16,914 bases of DNA from Euryarchaeota archaeon UBA91. Lineage in GTDB: Archaea > Thermoplasmatota > Poseidoniia > Poseidoniales > Poseidoniaceae. The notes beneath the pieces were generated by a model. The model was not told where the DNA came from. It worked only from the letters and a program-made list of their open reading frames with translations, and searched no databases. This document shows positions 14,122 through 16,914 of the stretch, one piece after another; the stretch's first letter is position 1; every line of letters begins with the position of its first letter. Location of the stretch: positions 1 through 16,914 of the forward strand of contig DAMU01000095.1 in NCBI GenBank assembly GCA_002499705.1, in the 5' to 3' direction. Position numbers and translations under genes: made by a program.

Positions 14122-15765
14122 ATGGAGGAAGTTGAAGTGGACATTTCCCCATGGAAACGGTTGAGTGAGAATCAAGGCTTCTTACCATTGATGTTTTTTT
14201 CTGGTCTCTTCCTTTCGATTATCGAACCGACAATTCGATACTTCTCGGGTAAGAACGTCAGTGATTCGATTTGGCCACATGCCTATCGCACACTGGTGTG
14301 GACTATGGGGTTGAGGGAGAACCTTTTCGCGCTCACCCTTTTCTTGAGCATCTTACTCTTTCTGACTTTTTTGGTACTGCAACGGCAACTCAAAGGCCTG
14401 CAGAACCCTCGCTTAGCCAACGGAATCGGGACACTGTTACTTGGAATTTTAGTCGGTTTTATCACGCTGTTCTTCGCCCTTGACATCTATTATCTTCGGG
14501 GGGCATTTCTCCTTCTGCCTACCCTCTACGGGTTTCTTTTACTGTCAATTTTGCTTATGCTCGGAGGTTTCCCGCACGTCTCCACAAAGAGCAAACCTCT
14601 CGAGATGAGTAAGCATGTTCTGCATATCGCAGGTGTATTCTTTGCTGCATGGCTGGTAATGCCGGGGATTCCTGCACTGGTCGGCATTGCCCCTTCGCCC
14701 CCTCCAGCACCCACTATTGGGTATGGCGCAGACCCCGGTCCATTCACCACTTCGATGTCGATTCATCCCTACTCGATGCCCCAAGAAGTCGAACAAATCC
14801 GAGAAGAATCTGAAAGTGATATTGATTTTTCAGTCTACCTAACTCTCCCACACCTACCGGAAGGCATCCCACAACTTTCGATTCCACTGGCTGTTCTCTC
14901 ACACGGTTGGGGATATCCAACCTACGAGGAATACACGGACTGGATTGCGCACCTTTCGGCCAAAGGAATGGCAGTAGCATTTGTTCAGTATCCGTCTGAT
15001 ATCGCGCCTGATATCGAAGATGATTTTGAAGCAATTGATGAATACGGTGCATCAAATTGGCCTCATCACGTATACAGGGCACAAGCATTTGCAGCTGCCT
15101 TTGATGAAATTGAAGCGATAGGCTTTGGTGATTCAAGGTCTGAATTTGTTGACTCAGTTCTCGGAAATCACACCATCAATCCTTCACATCTATGGCTTGG
15201 TGGGCACAGTTTAGGAGGGGCATATGTTTTCTTGAGTTTGTATGAGTCAATGGAGCGTGGATGGGGTAATGAAACAGTTTTCTTAGATTTTGAATCACCA
15301 TGGACTCGCCCAAGTCAAGTTGAATTACAGCCAAATATGTCGAGACTTCCTAACGCGACGATGGTCCACATTGCCCAAGGAATTGATGACATGTCAGTTG
15401 ATCCTTGCTACAGTGTTCATCATCAAGCGATGTTTTCAATGCTCCCACAAGAGCATGTTTTGTTTATCGAATTACAAAGTGACCTCTACGGGTTCCCCCG
15501 ATTGGTTGGCTCTCATTATCTTCCTACAGACTCAGTACACGACACGCTTGCTGATTGGGGAGTATATCGAAGGATAGATGCTCAAGCAGACTGGGTTGTC
15601 GCCCGAAGTCGTGGAGATGTTTTTACTGAATCATGGGCATACGAACACCTAATTGCCTCGTCACTTCTTACCAACATGGGTCAATGGTCCGATGGTACGG
15701 ATGTGCTTCCCTTACTCATTCACCATGAGGCTCTCACCCGTAGCGAGAAATTCTCTCACTGCTAA
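14122..15765 (+). CDS. Membrane-anchored alpha/beta hydrolase
   Basis: A 547-residue two-part protein. The N-terminal third (about 20-190) has five or six hydrophobic helices, e.g. LPLMFFSGLFLSIIEPTI, LFALTLFLSILLFLTFLV, GTLLLGILVGFITLFFAL, FLLLPTLYGFLLLSILLML and VLHIAGVFFAAWLVM. A Pro-rich linker (SPPPAPT, 192-198) leads to an alpha/beta hydrolase domain, probably facing outside: HGWG oxyanion loop (261-264), GHSLGG nucleophile elbow with Ser363 (361-366), a likely acid in the IDDMSVD stretch (421-427), and His465 or His473 as the catalytic histidine. The domain resembles cutinase/PAF-acetylhydrolase-like esterases in motif order, but the substrate is unknown. The start is an isolated ATG without a Shine-Dalgarno sequence. 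It has its own position after the terminator and precedes gcvT by 57 bases. Confidence 0.75.
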   Translation: MEEVEVDISPWKRLSENQGFLPLMFFSGLFLSIIEPTIRYFSGKNVSDSIWPHAYRTLVWTMGLRENLFALTLFLSILLFLTFLVLQRQLKGLQNPRLANGIGTLLLGILVGFITLFFALDIYYLRGAFLLLPTLYGFLLLSILLMLGGFPHVSTKSKPLEMSKHVLHIAGVFFAAWLVMPGIPALVGIAPSPPPAPTIGYGADPGPFTTSMSIHPYSMPQEVEQIREESESDIDFSVYLTLPHLPEGIPQLSIPLAVLSHGWGYPTYEEYTDWIAHLSAKGMAVAFVQYPSDIAPDIEDDFEAIDEYGASNWPHHVYRAQAFAAAFDEIEAIGFGDSRSEFVDSVLGNHTINPSHLWLGGHSLGGAYVFLSLYESMERGWGNETVFLDFESPWTRPSQVELQPNMSRLPNATMVHIAQGIDDMSVDPCYSVHHQAMFSMLPQEHVLFIELQSDLYGFPRLVGSHYLPTDSVHDTLADWGVYRRIDAQADWVVARSRGDVFTESWAYEHLIASSLLTNMGQWSDGTDVLPLLIHHEALTRSEKFSHC

Positions 15766-15793
15766 GCAGAAGGCATGGAGCATGTTGCTTGAG

Positions 15794-15799
15794 TTTAAG
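15794..15799 (+). promoter_or_regulatory. TATA-like box of gcvT
   Basis: TTTAAG is centred about 26 bases before the ATG at 15823, the distance expected for a leaderless archaeal transcript. There is no Shine-Dalgarno sequence. A short palindrome CTGCTAAGCAG (15759-15769) overlaps the preceding stop codon and may help end that transcript. Confidence 0.55.
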
Positions 15800-15822
15800 G
15801 AGCGTCTCTCAATCCCACGTAT

Positions 15823-16914
15823 ATGAGCGATGGTGCACCGGTCCGAACAGCGTTGTATGATGAGCATGTAGCACTGGGTGCGAACATTGTTGATTTTCAT
15901 GGTTTTGAACTACCGATTTGGTATTCAAATATCAAGGCAGAGCATTTAGCAACACGCTCAACTGCAGGCCTTTTTGATGTATCTCATATGGGGTCATTTC
16001 GATTTTCAGGCGCGAATGTAAAAACCTGGCTTGAATCAATTGCAACACAAAAAGTCACCTCAATTGCAGCCCCAAGATGTGCCTATACACATTTCCTTGA
16101 CCATGATGGTCATCTTATTGATGACATGATTTTCGCTGTTGTTTCTGATGAAGAGATTCTCGGTGTTCCGAATGCCTCAATGATTCAAGTGATGTGGGAC
16201 TGGTTTTCATCACATCTCCCTGATGATGGTTCTGTTGTGCTTGAGAACCTTTCAGATGAGACTTCTATTATGGCTCTCCAAGGACCAGATGCTAAATCAA
16301 TTCTTACTTCCGTATTAGGCGATTCAAATCATGTCGCTCGCTTCAAGTGGCAGAGTATCGGTCAAAACGATTTTGGAATAGAAGGTTGGATTCAAGGCAC
16401 AGGGTATACAGGCGAAGCGGGGTATGAGATTTTTGTTCCAAATTCCCAAGCCCCTCTCCTCTGGCGGAATCTGATTCAAGCAGGTTCAGTCCCCATTGGA
16501 CTTGGTGCTCGAGACACACTTCGATTGGAAAAGGGATTCCTCCTTTCAGGCGTGGACTTCTGTTGGCCACCTCTTTCTGAAGTCGAAGATAGTACCTTTT
16601 TGGCTCGCGATTCATGGGAAACAAATGTTCCTTTTGGGCTCGACCTTGAGCATGAGTTCATTGGCAAGCATCGCGTTACTGGACACGATCAAAACGATGC
16701 TCGTTGGTGGGGTATTCGCTATGTTGAGAAAGGACCTTTGCCTCGACCAGGTAAGGATGTGACGTCACTTGATGGTTCACCTCTTGGGACGTTAACTTCA
16801 GGCGCTCCCGCTCCTAGCCTTGAGAACATTGGAATCGGCATTGGGTATTTGCAGAATGTGTCTGAGGGCGATGAAGTACTGGTCGTAGCAAGTCCGCGAA
16901 AATCGGTGAAGGCA
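15823..16914 (+). CDS. gcvT: Glycine cleavage system T protein (aminomethyltransferase), 3' end missing
   Basis: The frame is open from the ATG at 15823 to the window end, giving 364 residues; only the last few residues of a typical GcvT appear to be missing. Family landmarks in order: YDEHVALGANIVDFHGFELP (12-31), GLFDVSHMG (49-57), HLIDDMIF with the catalytic-type Asp101 (97-104), ALQGPDA (151-157), GTGYTGEAGYEIFVP (192-206), GLGARDTLRLEKGF (226-239) and GIGIGYL (337-343). The enzyme transfers the aminomethyl carbon from lipoyl-H protein to tetrahydrofolate and releases ammonia, feeding one-carbon metabolism. A well-placed TATA-like box supports its own leaderless transcript. H and P protein genes may follow beyond the window. 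Confidence 0.92.
   Translation, partial: MSDGAPVRTALYDEHVALGANIVDFHGFELPIWYSNIKAEHLATRSTAGLFDVSHMGSFRFSGANVKTWLESIATQKVTSIAAPRCAYTHFLDHDGHLIDDMIFAVVSDEEILGVPNASMIQVMWDWFSSHLPDDGSVVLENLSDETSIMALQGPDAKSILTSVLGDSNHVARFKWQSIGQNDFGIEGWIQGTGYTGEAGYEIFVPNSQAPLLWRNLIQAGSVPIGLGARDTLRLEKGFLLSGVDFCWPPLSEVEDSTFLARDSWETNVPFGLDLEHEFIGKHRVTGHDQNDARWWGIRYVEKGPLPRPGKDVTSLDGSPLGTLTSGAPAPSLENIGIGIGYLQNVSEGDEVLVVASPRKSVKA

Noticed and set aside
14744..15136. 130-codon minus-strand open frame opposite the hydrolase
   Set aside because: It is the complement of the hydrolase domain and shows no recognisable protein features.

Overview
The window most likely comes from a marine planktonic euryarchaeon of the Marine Group II type (Candidatus Poseidoniales). 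This placement is an inference. It rests on an archaeal-style tRNA-Val(CAC), TATA-like boxes about 24-35 bases upstream of many starts with no Shine-Dalgarno sequence (leaderless or nearly leaderless genes), a helix-turn-helix regulator fused to a ThiN domain (an archaeal thiamine-regulator architecture), several secreted lipoproteins with a short Leu-rich signal peptide and lipobox, and very tight gene packing. No ribosomal or replication marker is present to fix the lineage.

Layout. Bases 1-840 hold the 3' part of a radical SAM protein (COG2108-like), followed by a tRNA-Val gene with an encoded CCA. Bases 1064-3352 are a two-gene lipoprotein unit: a PhnD-type substrate-binding protein without its permease or ATPase, then a PQQ-type glucose/sorbosone dehydrogenase-like protein. 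A small two-helix membrane protein lies convergent to it (3353-3601, minus). On the plus strand, 3711-5210 encodes a thioredoxin-CcdA fusion, convergent with a PAP2/Aur1-like membrane phosphatase or transferase (5207-5965, minus).

A coupled two-gene unit on the minus strand (7764 down to 6089) encodes an all-helical protein of unknown function and an SPFH-like protein with a long coiled coil. Next comes a clear four-gene thiamine uptake operon (12273 down to 7831, minus): ThiR-like HTH-ThiN regulator, ThiB-like lipoprotein, ThiP-like fused double permease and ThiQ-like ATPase, joined by ATGA, ATGA and TAATG junctions. A 353-bp AT-rich intergenic region with several inverted repeats separates it from a divergent GAD65/CSAD-like PLP decarboxylase (12636-14069), which ends in a hairpin plus T-run terminator. 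Then follow a membrane-anchored alpha/beta hydrolase (14122-15765) and the start of gcvT (15823 to the window end), whose TATA-like box is well placed.

Functional themes are cell-surface uptake and catalysis (two substrate-binding lipoproteins, a secreted dehydrogenase, a membrane hydrolase and extracytoplasmic thiol redox) and cofactor-dependent amino-acid metabolism (thiamine uptake, PLP decarboxylase, glycine cleavage). I saw no mobile elements, CRISPR arrays, rRNA genes or defence system. The least explained genes are the SPFH/helical pair and the small membrane protein.
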